From a bacterium (lineage in GTDB: Bacteria; Oederibacteriota; CAKKQC01), in contig CAKKQC010000008.1 of assembly GCA_919901855.1 (NCBI GenBank), positions 27,616-91,615 on the forward strand: a stretch of DNA of 64,000 nt, given 5' to 3'. Positions 49,921-59,653 of the stretch are shown piece after piece. A program made the translations under genes and the position numbers. Within the stretch, counting starts at the first letter, position 1, and the number at the start of each line of letters is the position of its first letter. The notes under the pieces were generated by a model. It worked only from the letters and a program-made list of their open reading frames with translations, did not search any database and had not been told where the DNA came from.

Positions 49921-50997
49921 ATGGAACGCAACAGCCTAGCCTTCCTCGAACGGTTCATGGCCATCCCCAGCCCCAGCGGCGCCGAGGAGGCAGCCGCCCG
50001 CGAATGGGCCGCTTGGATGAAGCCCGCCGCGGACCGCATCGAGAAGGACACGCACGGCAACGTCATGGCCGTCCTCAACCCGAGGGGCACCCCGCGCGTC
50101 ATGCTCGCCGGCCACATGGACGAGATCGGGTTCATGATCACGCAGATCGGCGACGACGGGTTCCTGCACTTCGCCCAGGTCGGCGGCCACGACCTCCAGA
50201 TCATCCAGGGCATGCGGGTCGCGATCCGGACCGCGAAGGGCACGGTCAAGGGCCTGCTCGGCAAGAAGGCGATCCACCTCATGAGCGGCGAGGAGGGGCG
50301 CAAGGTCCCCTCGACCGAGGACCTCTGGATCGACATCGGCGTCAAGGACCGCAAGGAGGCCAAGGGTCTCGTCGAGATCGGCGACTGGGCCGTGATCGAC
50401 ATGGGCTACGAGCCGATGCGCAACGGGTTCGCGACGGCGCGCGGGTTCGACGACCGGATCGGCGCCTGGGTCGTCGGCGAGGCCCTCCGGATCCTGTCGA
50501 AGAAGCGTCCCGCCGCCTCCGTCTACGCCGTCGCCACGGTCCAGGAGGAGATCGGCCTCCGCGGCGCGCGGACGAGCGCGTTCGGCATCGACCCCCTGGT
50601 CGGGATCGCCGTGGACGTCACCCACGCGACCGACAACCCCGGGGCGGGCGGCAAGGAGAAGGCCAAGCTCGGCACCCTCAAGCTCGGCGGCGGCCCCGTG
50701 CTCGCGCGGGGGCCGAACATCAACCCCAAGGTCTACTCCCGTCTCCAGGACGCGGCCAAGGCCGCCAAGATCGCGGTCCAGGTCGAGGCCGCCCCCGGCG
50801 GGACCGGCACCGACGCCAACGTCATGCAGACCACCCGGGCCGGGATCGCGACGGGACTGGTCTCGATCCCCCTGCGCTACATGCACACGCCCTGCGAGAT
50901 GCTGGCCCTTAGGGACGTCGAGGACGCGGCGAAGCTGATCGCGGAGTTCATCGCCCGGCTCGACCGGAAGGCCAACTTCATCCCTTCGGAGCCCTGA
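49921..50997 (+). CDS. M42 family metallo-aminopeptidase
   Basis: 358 residues. The ATG at 49921 is chosen because MERNSLAFLERFMAIPSPSG is the family N-terminus; a longer reading from 49846 would run through the predicted promoter. M42 (glutamyl/tetrahedral TET-type) peptidases are dinuclear metal enzymes that trim peptides. Ligand motifs: H65/D67 (LAGHMDEIG), FDDRIG, VQEEIGLRG (catalytic Glu), VDVTHATD and YMHTPCEM. Predicted cytoplasmic, with no signal peptide. Confidence 0.92.
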   Translation: MERNSLAFLERFMAIPSPSGAEEAAAREWAAWMKPAADRIEKDTHGNVMAVLNPRGTPRVMLAGHMDEIGFMITQIGDDGFLHFAQVGGHDLQIIQGMRVAIRTAKGTVKGLLGKKAIHLMSGEEGRKVPSTEDLWIDIGVKDRKEAKGLVEIGDWAVIDMGYEPMRNGFATARGFDDRIGAWVVGEALRILSKKRPAASVYAVATVQEEIGLRGARTSAFGIDPLVGIAVDVTHATDNPGAGGKEKAKLGTLKLGGGPVLARGPNINPKVYSRLQDAAKAAKIAVQVEAAPGGTGTDANVMQTTRAGIATGLVSIPLRYMHTPCEMLALRDVEDAAKLIAEFIARLDRKANFIPSEP

Positions 50998-51053
50998 CCG
51001 GATCAAGGGGAATTCCTTACGGCGGTCATATCCGTCCCCGTGATGGGGCGTGT

Positions 51054-51059
51054 TACCCT
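51054..51059 (+). promoter_or_regulatory. Candidate extended -10 of GH38 gene
   Basis: TGT-TACCCT (extended -10 form) ends six bases before the GH38 ATG; no ribosome binding site is visible. No -35 was found. Confidence 0.35.
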
Positions 51060-51065
51060 GCCTCC

Positions 51066-54000
51066 ATGTCCAACCAGTCCCGGACGCCCCGCCCCTTCGC
51101 CCGGCTGACCAACCCGCTGCCCCAGCTCGTCCCCCAGCGGTTCGTCCGCGTGAAGCAGATCGTGGACGGGCTCGCCTGGGAGCGATCGGAAGACCTCGAG
51201 GTCTTCGGGGGCCGGGCGACCGCGACGCAGGTTCCCTACGCGAAGGGCGTCCGCCAGCCCATGCGGCGCGTGAGACCGGGCGACACCTTCGGGAAGCCCT
51301 GGGGCAGTTGGGGGCAGCGGTGGATGCGCGTGCGCGTTCCGGCCCCGCGGCCGGGCGAGCGCGGCCGGCGCCACCTGCGGTGGGAGTGCCCGGGCGAGGC
51401 CACGGTCTGGATCGACGGAAAGCCCTGGGCCGGGCTCGACCCCGGCCACGGCACGTGTCCGCTTCCCGATCGGGCCGCGACCCTGATGATCGACTCGTCC
51501 CTGTGGCAGTCCATGGGTGGCGACTGGAGCATCGGGAGATTCGGCCTCCGGTTCGTGGGCGCGAGTCTCCGGGTCCGCAACGAGGCCGCGTGGGAGGCGA
51601 AGTGGGACCTGGCCGTGCTCGAGTCCTATATGAACTTCCTCATGGGCGACCTCGGCAGCGCGTACAGCTTCGGGTTCCGGAAGACCCTCGAGAGCGCGCC
51701 GCCCCGGTTCCGCCGGCTCCTGCGCCTGCTCGACCTCGCGTGCGACGCCTGGGATGCGGGCGGCCTTCCCGCGCTGGCCCCGGCTCTGAAACGCGTCTAT
51801 CGCGAGTTCCCGGCCGAGTCGTACCAGCCCGGCGGCGCGCTCGTCGGCCACGCCCACCTCGACCAGGTCTGGCTCTGGCCCGAGTCCGCCTCCGAGCACA
51901 AGGCCGTCCACACGGCCGCCAACCAGCTCCGGCTCATGGAGCGGTATCCGGAATACGTCTTCTCCCAGAGCCAGGCCTCCCAGTACCGGATGGTCGAGCG
52001 GCTGGCGCCCTCGCAGGCGCGCGAGATCCGCGCCCGCATCCGGTCGGGGCAATGGGAAGCCACCGGCGTCTTCGAGGTCGAGTCGGACACGAACCTGCCC
52101 TGCGGCGAGTCGCTCGCCCGCCAGACCCGGGTCGGCCAGGGCAAGTTCGCGGAGCTTCTCGGCGGGAAACTCTCCCGCGTCTGCTGGATTCCGGACGTCT
52201 TCGGCTACTCGGGCTGCCTCCCCCAGATCCTGGCCCTCGGCGGCGCCCGGTACTTCTTCACGACCAAGATGACCTGGTCCCAGATCACGAAGTTCCCGTA
52301 TTCGAGCTTCGTCTGGCGCGGCCTCGACGGCACCGAGATCGTGACGCACCTGTGCTCGACCACCTACAACGGCGACGTGTCGATCCAGAACAACGTGACC
52401 GCGCTGAATGAGCACAGGCAGTCGGACGTACACCCCGAGATGCTGCTCCCGACCGGCTGGGGCGACGGCGGCGGCGGCGTGACCGAGGAGATGATCGAGC
52501 GGGCGCGCCGGACCGCGAACCTCGCGGGCGTGCCCAGGACGACCTGGACGACCGCCGAGGAGTTCTTCCGGCGCCTCGACCGCGTTCGGGGCGACCTCCC
52601 CGTCTACCAGGGCGAGCTCTACCTCGAGTACCACCGTGGCACGTACACGACCCAGGGCGAGTACAAGCGGCGGCACCGGGCCCTCGAACGCGCGCTCCAG
52701 GCCCACGAGGCCGTCCGGGTCGCGCTGGGCCGCGGCCCCGTCGACGAGAAGGACTGGCAGAGGCTCCTGTTCGGCGAGTTCCACGACGCTCTGCCCGGCA
52801 GCTCGATCGGGATCGTCTACCGCCAGCTCGGGGGAGAACTGGAAGCCCGCGGGAAGACGGTCCTCGACCGGGCGACGGCGGAGTTGTCAGCCGGCCGCCG
52901 CGGGGCGGGCTGGAACGTATTCAACCCGGTCGCGATCCCGCGCCGCGCCGTCGTCGACATCCCCGGCCGTTGGGAACCCGTTCTCGTGGCGCTCGCCGGA
53001 CTGGAGGGGAAATCCGTCGCCGACGCCGAGCGCGGCGGACCGGGCACGATCCGCGAGGCCACCGCGCAGGTCCTCGACAACGGCGCCCTCCGCGCCGAGT
53101 TTGGAGCACATGGCCACCTGGTGGGCATGTGGGTTGATGGAGAGCCGCTCGCGATCGAGGGGGCCGGGTTCTCGACCTATCACGACGACCCGCATGGCTG
53201 TGACGCCTGGGACATCGACCATGGGGTGCTAAGGCACCCCCGGTTCGAAGCGAACCGCGTGGACCTCAAGCTCGTGGAGCGCAACGCCTTCCGCGCGACT
53301 CTGGAGGGGAGCACCCCCCTGGGGAAGAAAAGCCGGATGACGGTCCGGTACATCCTCGATGCCGCCTGCCCGCACCTCAAGATCGAAGTCGCCGTCGACT
53401 GGCACGAGAGCCACAGACTCCTCAAGTACAACGTCCAGACCGGCTACCGCGGCCGGCGGGCCGTCTTCGGGACCCCCTTCGGGTCGATCGACCGGCCGCA
53501 ACAGCCCGGAACCGAGCGCGAGGAGGCGATGTGGGAAGTGCCGGGCAGCCGCTGGGCGGCGGTCCTGCGGGACGACGGCACCGGGCTCGCGGTCGTGACG
53601 GAGGCCAAGTACGGGTTCTCGTGCCGCGACGGCAACCTCGGACTATCGCTGCTCCGGTCCCCCAAGGGCCCGGACGGCACCGCGGACATGGGAGTCCACC
53701 GCATCCGGTTCGCCCTCGGAAGGTTCGAGCCGAGCACCGGGGAGGGCGTACTCTCGACCGCCGCGTGCGCCGAGGCGCTCTATGCGCCGGTCCTCGTTAC
53801 GCGGGGGGCGGCCGTGAAGCCGCCGTTCGCGATCGAGGAGCCCGGATCCCTCGTCGCGAGCTGGGTGCTGCCGTGCGCGGAGTCGAAGGGGTTCGTCATC
53901 CGGCTTCACGAGACGGCCGGGAGCCCGGGCACGGCCGTCCTGCGGCTGGCCAGGCCGAGGCAGGTGGATCTCGTCGACTTCCTCGAGCGCCCGATCGGGC

Positions 54001-54077
54001 GCGTCCGGCACCGCCCGGACGGTTCGTTCGCCCTCGAGTACCGCCCCTACCAGATTCTGAGCGTCAGGGTCCGCTGA
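51066..54077 (+). CDS. GH38 alpha-mannosidase
   Basis: 1003 residues, no signal peptide, so probably cytoplasmic. The N-terminal domain (about 30-245) is a beta-sandwich accessory region. The catalytic domain has the zinc ligands H264 and D266 (GHAHLDQVWLWP) and nucleophile D377 (WIPDVFGYSGCLPQIL), followed by the GH38 mid-domain (YLEYHRGTYTTQGEYKRRHR) and C-terminal beta-sandwiches. It hydrolyses alpha-mannosides with retention. It begins the plus-strand part of the glycan cluster and is convergent with the DUF4091-like gene. Confidence 0.93.
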   Translation: MSNQSRTPRPFARLTNPLPQLVPQRFVRVKQIVDGLAWERSEDLEVFGGRATATQVPYAKGVRQPMRRVRPGDTFGKPWGSWGQRWMRVRVPAPRPGERGRRHLRWECPGEATVWIDGKPWAGLDPGHGTCPLPDRAATLMIDSSLWQSMGGDWSIGRFGLRFVGASLRVRNEAAWEAKWDLAVLESYMNFLMGDLGSAYSFGFRKTLESAPPRFRRLLRLLDLACDAWDAGGLPALAPALKRVYREFPAESYQPGGALVGHAHLDQVWLWPESASEHKAVHTAANQLRLMERYPEYVFSQSQASQYRMVERLAPSQAREIRARIRSGQWEATGVFEVESDTNLPCGESLARQTRVGQGKFAELLGGKLSRVCWIPDVFGYSGCLPQILALGGARYFFTTKMTWSQITKFPYSSFVWRGLDGTEIVTHLCSTTYNGDVSIQNNVTALNEHRQSDVHPEMLLPTGWGDGGGGVTEEMIERARRTANLAGVPRTTWTTAEEFFRRLDRVRGDLPVYQGELYLEYHRGTYTTQGEYKRRHRALERALQAHEAVRVALGRGPVDEKDWQRLLFGEFHDALPGSSIGIVYRQLGGELEARGKTVLDRATAELSAGRRGAGWNVFNPVAIPRRAVVDIPGRWEPVLVALAGLEGKSVADAERGGPGTIREATAQVLDNGALRAEFGAHGHLVGMWVDGEPLAIEGAGFSTYHDDPHGCDAWDIDHGVLRHPRFEANRVDLKLVERNAFRATLEGSTPLGKKSRMTVRYILDAACPHLKIEVAVDWHESHRLLKYNVQTGYRGRRAVFGTPFGSIDRPQQPGTEREEAMWEVPGSRWAAVLRDDGTGLAVVTEAKYGFSCRDGNLGLSLLRSPKGPDGTADMGVHRIRFALGRFEPSTGEGVLSTAACAEALYAPVLVTRGAAVKPPFAIEEPGSLVASWVLPCAESKGFVIRLHETAGSPGTAVLRLARPRQVDLVDFLERPIGRVRHRPDGSFALEYRPYQILSVRVR

Positions 54078-54081
54078 ATGA

Positions 54082-56868
54082 CTAGCGCGAAAGCGCCTGG
54101 ATCGCGGCGGCCGCCTCGGCGCGGAGGGCGTCGAGGTCCAGCCAGTCGGGGCGGGGGCGCTCCCCAACCTTGAGCCGCGAGACAAACGAGGCCAGCACCT
54201 TGCGGGCCGCCGCCGCATTCGGCCCCTTCGCCCCCGACGCCAGCCGGTCGAGGGTGGCGAAGTACCGGAAGTCCGTCAGGCCCATCCGCACCCGCTCGAG
54301 GTCGAGCGTGGGCCGCAACCCCCTGGTCGTGACCATGATCACGCCGTCGTCCGGCTCCCGGCCGTCGAGGTCGAAGAACTGGTACCCGTGCGTGGCGAAC
54401 ATGTGCCACTGGAGGAAGCCCTTGACCCCCTTGGTCTTCTCGCTCCAGAGGTACGCCCCGAACGTGTACCGGTCCCGGCCCTGGTTATAGATGAGGACGT
54501 CCTTCTTCAGCCGCTTCCCCTCCGCCAGGATGGCGGCGTCATGGTCGTTCAGCAGGGATACGTCGAGGACCCGGAACAGGGCGTGGGTAAGGACCGGGTC
54601 CTTCGGGTCATGGTCGACACTGTAGCTCCCGGCCAGCGTCAGCCACGGCGCCACCTTGCGAAGAAACGCGATGGAGGCCAGGATCCGCTCCGTCTGGTCC
54701 CGGACCCGGGGCTCGTCGGCCATGGCGAACACGAACGGTAGCCAGTTCTTCTCCTTCGCGTGGGCCTTGATCGCGCCGAATACGCGCCTGCCCGCCTCCG
54801 CCGCGGTCAGTTTTGCCGGCTTGCCCCATTCCGCGAAGACGGCCTCTATGCCCTCGTACCGGACATCCTCGAGGTTCGCGGGGCCGCCGTAGCTCAGGAC
54901 CCGGCCCGTGTACCCGGCCGCCCTGATCGCATCCATGTAGTCGTCCACGGCGGCGAAGTCGATCCGGGGCAGACTCCCCGCGTCGAATCCAATGAACCGG
55001 ATGTTCGGTCCGCCCGAGACCGTGGTCATCCCATACTCGCGCATGTACCCCAGCCAGTCCTTCTGCATCCCATAGAACCCGACCGGGAACTCCACCGCAT
55101 CGAGCTCGAAGGGAAGCACCTCGACCACGAGCGGGACCAGGTCCACCTGCCCTCCCGCTTCGCTCAGCCGGACAGCTCCCTCGTAGCGACCCGGCGCGGC
55201 ATCCTTCGGCACCCGGACCGTAACCCAGAACTGCCGGGTCGTGCGCTCTTTCACCAGATAGCCGTCGTCATCCCGTAGCCACCACGGCGTCAGCTTCCAC
55301 CTGATCGTGTTGTACCCACGCTTGGCCAGGTGCAGGACCGACCGTACCGTGACGGCCGAGGCGGGGATCTCCCCCGCGGGACCACGCAACCCGTCGCACT
55401 GCACCGCCAGCCTGTCGATCCTGCGAAGCGGACGGATCGCGAACGTGAACGGCACATCTTCGCCTCTTGCCCCGTCCCGGGGAACCGGGTCCACCGGGGC
55501 ACCCCGCTTCGGAATCGCATTCGCGTAGACGGTCTCCTCCAGTCCGGGGGCGAACCGCACCCAGCCGCGGTAGCCGGCGGCCTCCGGCAGGTATCCGTAC
55601 CCGGACAAGCCCGCTGGATCGGGAAGCCGGATCTCGGTCGCCCGGGCCTCGAACTCCCTCCGGTTCGCGGCCTCAATGCCGTTCACCCACGCCTGGGCCT
55701 CCCGGTCGACGGCCGGCCATATCTCGACCGCAGCCACCTTGACCGACCACGGCGCGTCGGCCTTGAAAGCCAGGTTGAGCTGGCCGTCGGCCACCTCGAC
55801 CTCGAACTCCCTCGGCCTGAACAACTTGTCGAAGTACAGCGGCGCCACGCCGGGGGGACCCATGGCAACCGCCTCGGGCGCCCGGAACGGAAAGTCGCTC
55901 AATAGATGTGTCGTGAATCTCCCCGGCTCGACTTCGACATCCTCGAAGAGATGGAGCGCCTCCCAGTCGCCGCCGCGATCACCCCGGTCTTCGCGTACGG
56001 CTTCCTTGCCCTCGGCGGAGATGGTCCGGACCGTATGGCGAGCGTACTCGCCGCCCCAATATCCGCAATCGGCGAAGACGACCCGGACCTGGTACCTCCC
56101 GTTCGGGAGGTCGACCCGGAAGTCGCCGTCTGCCAGCCAGACCCAGTCCTGGTAGAGGCGGGTCGGGAAGGTGTCGTCCCGCGCCCAGTTTGAATGTGGA
56201 AACGCGTGCGACAGCCCGAATCCGCGATCCTTCGTGTAGACCGTGTTCCACGTCACCGGCGTGAATCCCGGCCAGACGGTCTGGCTCTCGGGCCCGAAGT
56301 CGAACGCGCGCACGGACGGGGGGCGGCTTCCCTTCACGAGCCGGAACGCGTCGAGGTACACGGCGCCCGGCGGCCCCGCGAACCCGAGGTCGAGGCGCAC
56401 GATCTCGCCGGGGTCGATGTTCCGCTTGATGTCGTTGTTCCGACTCCCGGGCTCGCCGCGGAAGAGGCCCTCGACGGGGAGGGAGACGCGGCTGGCTCCT
56501 GGAGCCACGTTGACCTCGGAGTTGTGCCGGTTCCAGTAGGTCCCGCCGCCCTTCTCCTTCCACGCCCTGTCGCCGACCAGGACACTCACGACCACGACCC
56601 CGTTCGTCGCGTTGAACGCGTCGAACGCGAACTCCTCGTACCCGCGCCAATCGCCGGGAAGCCGGCCGGTGTACAGGTAGCTCGACGACGAGATCAGGAG
56701 CGAACGCGATCCTTCCGTGGCGTACATGGGCGAAGCCGCGAGCGCGGGCCCCTTCACGGCCTCGAAAACCTCGAGGTCCGCGTCATGCTCGAACCCGAGA
56801 AGAAGCCGCCCGGAGGGCTCCCCCGCGAGCGCAACCGCCGCCGCCAGGACGAACAACGCCGGGTTCAT
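54082..56868 (-). CDS. Secreted glycoside-hydrolase-like protein (DUF4091-type candidate)
   Basis: 928 residues. The ATG at 56868 gives a signal peptide (MNPALFVLAAAVALAGEP); the longer frame upstream overlaps the divergent RraA gene. N-terminal beta-sandwich (about 20-175), a malectin/carbohydrate-binding-like domain (about 185-410, FDFGPESQTVWPGFTPVT), a further beta region, and a C-terminal TIM-barrel-like part (about 590-928; YGMQKDWLGYMREYGMTTVSGGP, FVFAMADEPRVRDQTERI, FLQWHMF). The ADEP motif resembles the acid in DUF4091/GH-A-type barrels. Activity is not assignable from sequence alone. A TAGACT -10-like hexamer ends eight bases before the start. Confidence 0.7.
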   Translation of the reverse strand: MNPALFVLAAAVALAGEPSGRLLLGFEHDADLEVFEAVKGPALAASPMYATEGSRSLLISSSSYLYTGRLPGDWRGYEEFAFDAFNATNGVVVVSVLVGDRAWKEKGGGTYWNRHNSEVNVAPGASRVSLPVEGLFRGEPGSRNNDIKRNIDPGEIVRLDLGFAGPPGAVYLDAFRLVKGSRPPSVRAFDFGPESQTVWPGFTPVTWNTVYTKDRGFGLSHAFPHSNWARDDTFPTRLYQDWVWLADGDFRVDLPNGRYQVRVVFADCGYWGGEYARHTVRTISAEGKEAVREDRGDRGGDWEALHLFEDVEVEPGRFTTHLLSDFPFRAPEAVAMGPPGVAPLYFDKLFRPREFEVEVADGQLNLAFKADAPWSVKVAAVEIWPAVDREAQAWVNGIEAANRREFEARATEIRLPDPAGLSGYGYLPEAAGYRGWVRFAPGLEETVYANAIPKRGAPVDPVPRDGARGEDVPFTFAIRPLRRIDRLAVQCDGLRGPAGEIPASAVTVRSVLHLAKRGYNTIRWKLTPWWLRDDDGYLVKERTTRQFWVTVRVPKDAAPGRYEGAVRLSEAGGQVDLVPLVVEVLPFELDAVEFPVGFYGMQKDWLGYMREYGMTTVSGGPNIRFIGFDAGSLPRIDFAAVDDYMDAIRAAGYTGRVLSYGGPANLEDVRYEGIEAVFAEWGKPAKLTAAEAGRRVFGAIKAHAKEKNWLPFVFAMADEPRVRDQTERILASIAFLRKVAPWLTLAGSYSVDHDPKDPVLTHALFRVLDVSLLNDHDAAILAEGKRLKKDVLIYNQGRDRYTFGAYLWSEKTKGVKGFLQWHMFATHGYQFFDLDGREPDDGVIMVTTRGLRPTLDLERVRMGLTDFRYFATLDRLASGAKGPNAAAARKVLASFVSRLKVGERPRPDWLDLDALRAEAAAAIQALSR

Positions 56869-56894
56869 ACGGCCACAGTCTACACCAGGCAGGG

Positions 56895-56900
56895 TATAGT
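56895..56900 (+). promoter_or_regulatory. -10 element for the RraA-like gene
   Basis: TATAGT lies about 41 bases before the start, giving a leader of about 35 bases with a strong AGGAGGAG ribosome site; GCCACA 17 bases upstream is a weak -35. Confidence 0.4.
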
Positions 56901-56941
56901 GAAGGCGCCCGGAAGGGCATAGACGGCGACAGGAGGAGCGC

Positions 56942-57649
56942 ATGGACGACACGGAGCTCATCGGAAGGGTACGCAAGTGCAGACTGGCCGACCTCGGGGA
57001 TGGCATGGACGCCATCGGGCTCGTGGACGCCGGAACGATGTCCCCCGAGATGCGGCCCATCAGGCCGGGCATCCGGTTCGCCGGGTTCGCCTACACGGTC
57101 AAGCTGGTGCCGTCCATGAAGCCCGTGAAGGCATGCCGCACGGTCGAGGAGTACGGAAAGGAGCTCGGGGACTGGTGCGCGGACACCTACTCGTTCTGCG
57201 CCGGCCTCGGCGAGGGCAAGGCGAAGGACCGGGTCGTGGTCGTGGACATGGGCGGCCACCCGGGCGGGCTCTGGGGCTCCGAGATCGGGATGAACATGAT
57301 GAAGAACGGACTGGCCGGGGTCGTCCTGGACGGGACCTGCCGCGACTCCCACGAGTGCAACATCGAGGGCGTCAAGGCCTTCTGCACGAAGCGGAGCTTC
57401 AACCACGTCTACGGCCGGCTCGTGGGCGGCGGCGTGAACGTGCCCATCGAGTGCGCGGGCATCCGGGTCCGGCCCGGCGATGTCGTGTGCGCGGACGACG
57501 ACGGCGTGCTCGTCATCCCCCGCGAACGGGCGGAGGAGGTTCTGACCTTCGCCGAGCATATCCTCCACGAGGATCAGAAGGCCCGGGCCAGGCACTACCG
57601 CGACCTCGGCCTGCCGCCGGACGAGACGCTGGGCGACCAACGATGGTAG
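56942..57649 (+). CDS. RraA-like / HMG-aldolase-family protein
   Basis: 235 residues. The RraA fold covers 4-hydroxy-4-methyl-2-oxoglutarate aldolases, oxaloacetate decarboxylases and RNase E regulators. The catalytic motif DGxxRD is at 130-135 (LDGTCRDSHE), preceded by GGLWGSEIGMNMMKNGLAG and followed by VRPGDVVCADDDGVLVIP. In its context of sugar oxidoreductases and glycosidases an aldolase or lyase role in carbohydrate catabolism is more likely than RNase control, but this is inference. Divergent from the secreted hydrolase gene. Confidence 0.88.
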   Translation: MDDTELIGRVRKCRLADLGDGMDAIGLVDAGTMSPEMRPIRPGIRFAGFAYTVKLVPSMKPVKACRTVEEYGKELGDWCADTYSFCAGLGEGKAKDRVVVVDMGGHPGGLWGSEIGMNMMKNGLAGVVLDGTCRDSHECNIEGVKAFCTKRSFNHVYGRLVGGGVNVPIECAGIRVRPGDVVCADDDGVLVIPRERAEEVLTFAEHILHEDQKARARHYRDLGLPPDETLGDQRW

Positions 57650-57705
57650 GCTGACACCGCGCCGGCCCGTCGGCGCCGGAGGGGATCGGCTGCTATGGTG
57701 GTCCC

Positions 57706-58884
57706 ATGCCCCGGTTGCCGATACCCCTCATGATCGCGATGGCGCTGACGCTCTGGTCCCTGCTGGCCGCCTTCACGGCCCTGCGCCTGCTGTCCCGGTC
57801 CACGCTCGCGGGACGGCCCCGGACAGCCGCCCGGGCCTGCCTCGCGCTCCTCTGGCTGGGGCCCCCGCTGGCCATGGCCGCGGGGGCCTTGCGGCCCGCC
57901 TGGACCGCGTGGACGTGGGCGGCCGTCTGGAGCGGCTATGCGCTCATGGGCGTGATCGCGATCGTGTTCCCCTACACGCTCGCCCGCGACCTCCTCTGGG
58001 GCCTCGCGTGGGCGCTCAGGCTCGTCCCCGCGCCGGGCCCGCGCAGGACCGCCTGGTTCAACGCGACCAGCGCCGCCGTCGTCGTCCTCACGCTGGCCTC
58101 GGCGGCCGCCGGCCTCGTCGGCGGCGCCCTCCCCCCGCGGGTGGTCACCGTCGCCCTGCCGGTTCGCGACCTGCCCGCGCCGTTCGAGGGGTTCACGATC
58201 GCGTTCTTCTCGGACCTCCACCTCGGGGCGGTCACGTCACGGCGGCTGGTGCGGCAGATCGTCGACCGCGTGAACGCCGCGCACCCGGACGTCGCGGTCC
58301 TCGGCGGGGACATCGCGGACGGCACCGCCGCGGCCCTCGGCGCCGAGGCCGCGGGCCTCGCGGAGATCCGCGCGCCCTCGGGCAGGTTCTTCGTGACCGG
58401 CAACCACGACTACTTCCGCGACCCCGTGGGCTGGCTGGCCGAGGTCCGGCGGCTCGGATACACGACCCTGACGAACGGGCACGTCGTCGTCCGTCGCGGG
58501 GCGGCCGGGGTCGTGATCGCGGGCATCCCGGACTACCTGGTCTCGGTCGCGTTCGGGACGCCGTCCGACCCGGCCGCCGCGCTCCGGGGCGCGCCGCCCG
58601 CCGCGGTCCGGATCCTGCTCTCGCACAACCCCGTGGCGGCCCCCGAGGCGGCGGCGGCGGGCTTCGACTACCAGCTCTCGGGCCACGCGCACGGGGGCCA
58701 GTTCTTCCCGTGGACGCTCGTCTTCGGGAACCTGCCCTGGTACCACACGGGGTTCCACGACGCAGGCAGGATGCGGCTCTATGTCAGCGCGGGCGCGGGT
58801 TCGTGGGGGCCCCCGATGCGGCTGGGCTCGCGCAAGGACGTCACGATCTTCCGGCTCGTCCGGACCGCCCCCGGGGTACGATAG
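57706..58884 (+). CDS. Membrane metallophosphoesterase (YaeI-like)
   Basis: 392 residues. Four to five N-terminal membrane helices (about 1-140) precede a calcineurin-like phosphoesterase domain: FFSDLHLGAV (D/H), VLGGDIADG, VTGNHDYFRDP, LSHNP and SGHAHGGQ provide the metal-binding residues. YaeI-type proteins act on lipid-linked phosphates; the substrate here is unknown. A TATGGT hexamer ends six bases before the ATG. Confidence 0.88.
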   Translation: MPRLPIPLMIAMALTLWSLLAAFTALRLLSRSTLAGRPRTAARACLALLWLGPPLAMAAGALRPAWTAWTWAAVWSGYALMGVIAIVFPYTLARDLLWGLAWALRLVPAPGPRRTAWFNATSAAVVVLTLASAAAGLVGGALPPRVVTVALPVRDLPAPFEGFTIAFFSDLHLGAVTSRRLVRQIVDRVNAAHPDVAVLGGDIADGTAAALGAEAAGLAEIRAPSGRFFVTGNHDYFRDPVGWLAEVRRLGYTTLTNGHVVVRRGAAGVVIAGIPDYLVSVAFGTPSDPAAALRGAPPAAVRILLSHNPVAAPEAAAAGFDYQLSGHAHGGQFFPWTLVFGNLPWYHTGFHDAGRMRLYVSAGAGSWGPPMRLGSRKDVTIFRLVRTAPGVR

Positions 58885-58891
58885 GAGCGCC

Positions 58892-59650
58892 ATGGCGAAC
58901 CCCCGGCTCGGGCTCCACCTTTACACCGTCCGCGACGACCTCAAGGCGGACTACCGCGGGACTCTGATCCGGGCGGCCACGATCGGATACCCCGCGATCA
59001 GCGGGTACGGCGACTTCGGCGGGATGACCCCCGCGCACTTCAAGACCTTCGCGTCCGAGACCGGACTGGTCCCCGTGGCGGGCGCGATCGACTTCGCGGC
59101 GGCGATCAGGGATCCCGCGGCCGCCCTCGCCCCCCACGCCGCCGTCGGCGCCGTCGCCGCGTGCGTCATGTGGCTTGACGAGTCGCACCGCAAGACCGCG
59201 GCGGATGTTCAGCGGACGGCGGAGCGGTTCAACGAGATCGGGAAGGCGGCCCGGAAGCTCGGCCTCGTCTTCCAGTATCACAACCACGCATTCGAGTTCG
59301 AGGCCGTCGAGGGCCGGACGATCATGGACCGGCTCGTCGAGGCCACGGACCCCGCGCTCGTCGGCTTCCAGGTCGACGTGGGCTGGCTGGTCCGCGCCGG
59401 CCAGGACCCCGCGGCGTGGCTCCGGAAGCTCAAGGGCCGCGTGCCCACGATCCACCTCAAGGACACGTCGTCGGGCGCTTCGCCCGCGTGGGTTGAGATC
59501 GGGAACGGCGTACTCGACCTCGCGGCCGTGCGCGCGGCGTCCGTCGACGCGGGCGTGAAGTGGTGGCTGGTCGAACAGGACACCTGCGCGCGCCCCCCGA
59601 TGGAGAGCGCGGCGATCAGCTTCCGGAACGCCTCGGCCCTGCTGGCCTGA
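58892..59650 (+). CDS. Sugar phosphate isomerase/epimerase (xylose isomerase-like TIM barrel)
   Basis: 252 residues. ATG start 7 bases after the metallophosphoesterase stop with AGGAG upstream, so the two may be co-transcribed. Motifs of AP-endonuclease-2/IolE-like barrels: LGLHLYTVRDDL, FQYHNHAFEFE (metal-binding His/Glu), GFQVDVGWLVRAGQDP, TIHLKDTSSG and WWLVEQDTCARPP (late metal ligands). Together with the two Gfo/Idh/MocA dehydrogenases it fits a pathway that oxidises and epimerises sugars released by the glycosidases. Confidence 0.9.
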   Translation: MANPRLGLHLYTVRDDLKADYRGTLIRAATIGYPAISGYGDFGGMTPAHFKTFASETGLVPVAGAIDFAAAIRDPAAALAPHAAVGAVAACVMWLDESHRKTAADVQRTAERFNEIGKAARKLGLVFQYHNHAFEFEAVEGRTIMDRLVEATDPALVGFQVDVGWLVRAGQDPAAWLRKLKGRVPTIHLKDTSSGASPAWVEIGNGVLDLAAVRAASVDAGVKWWLVEQDTCARPPMESAAISFRNASALLA

Positions 59651-59653
59651 CGC

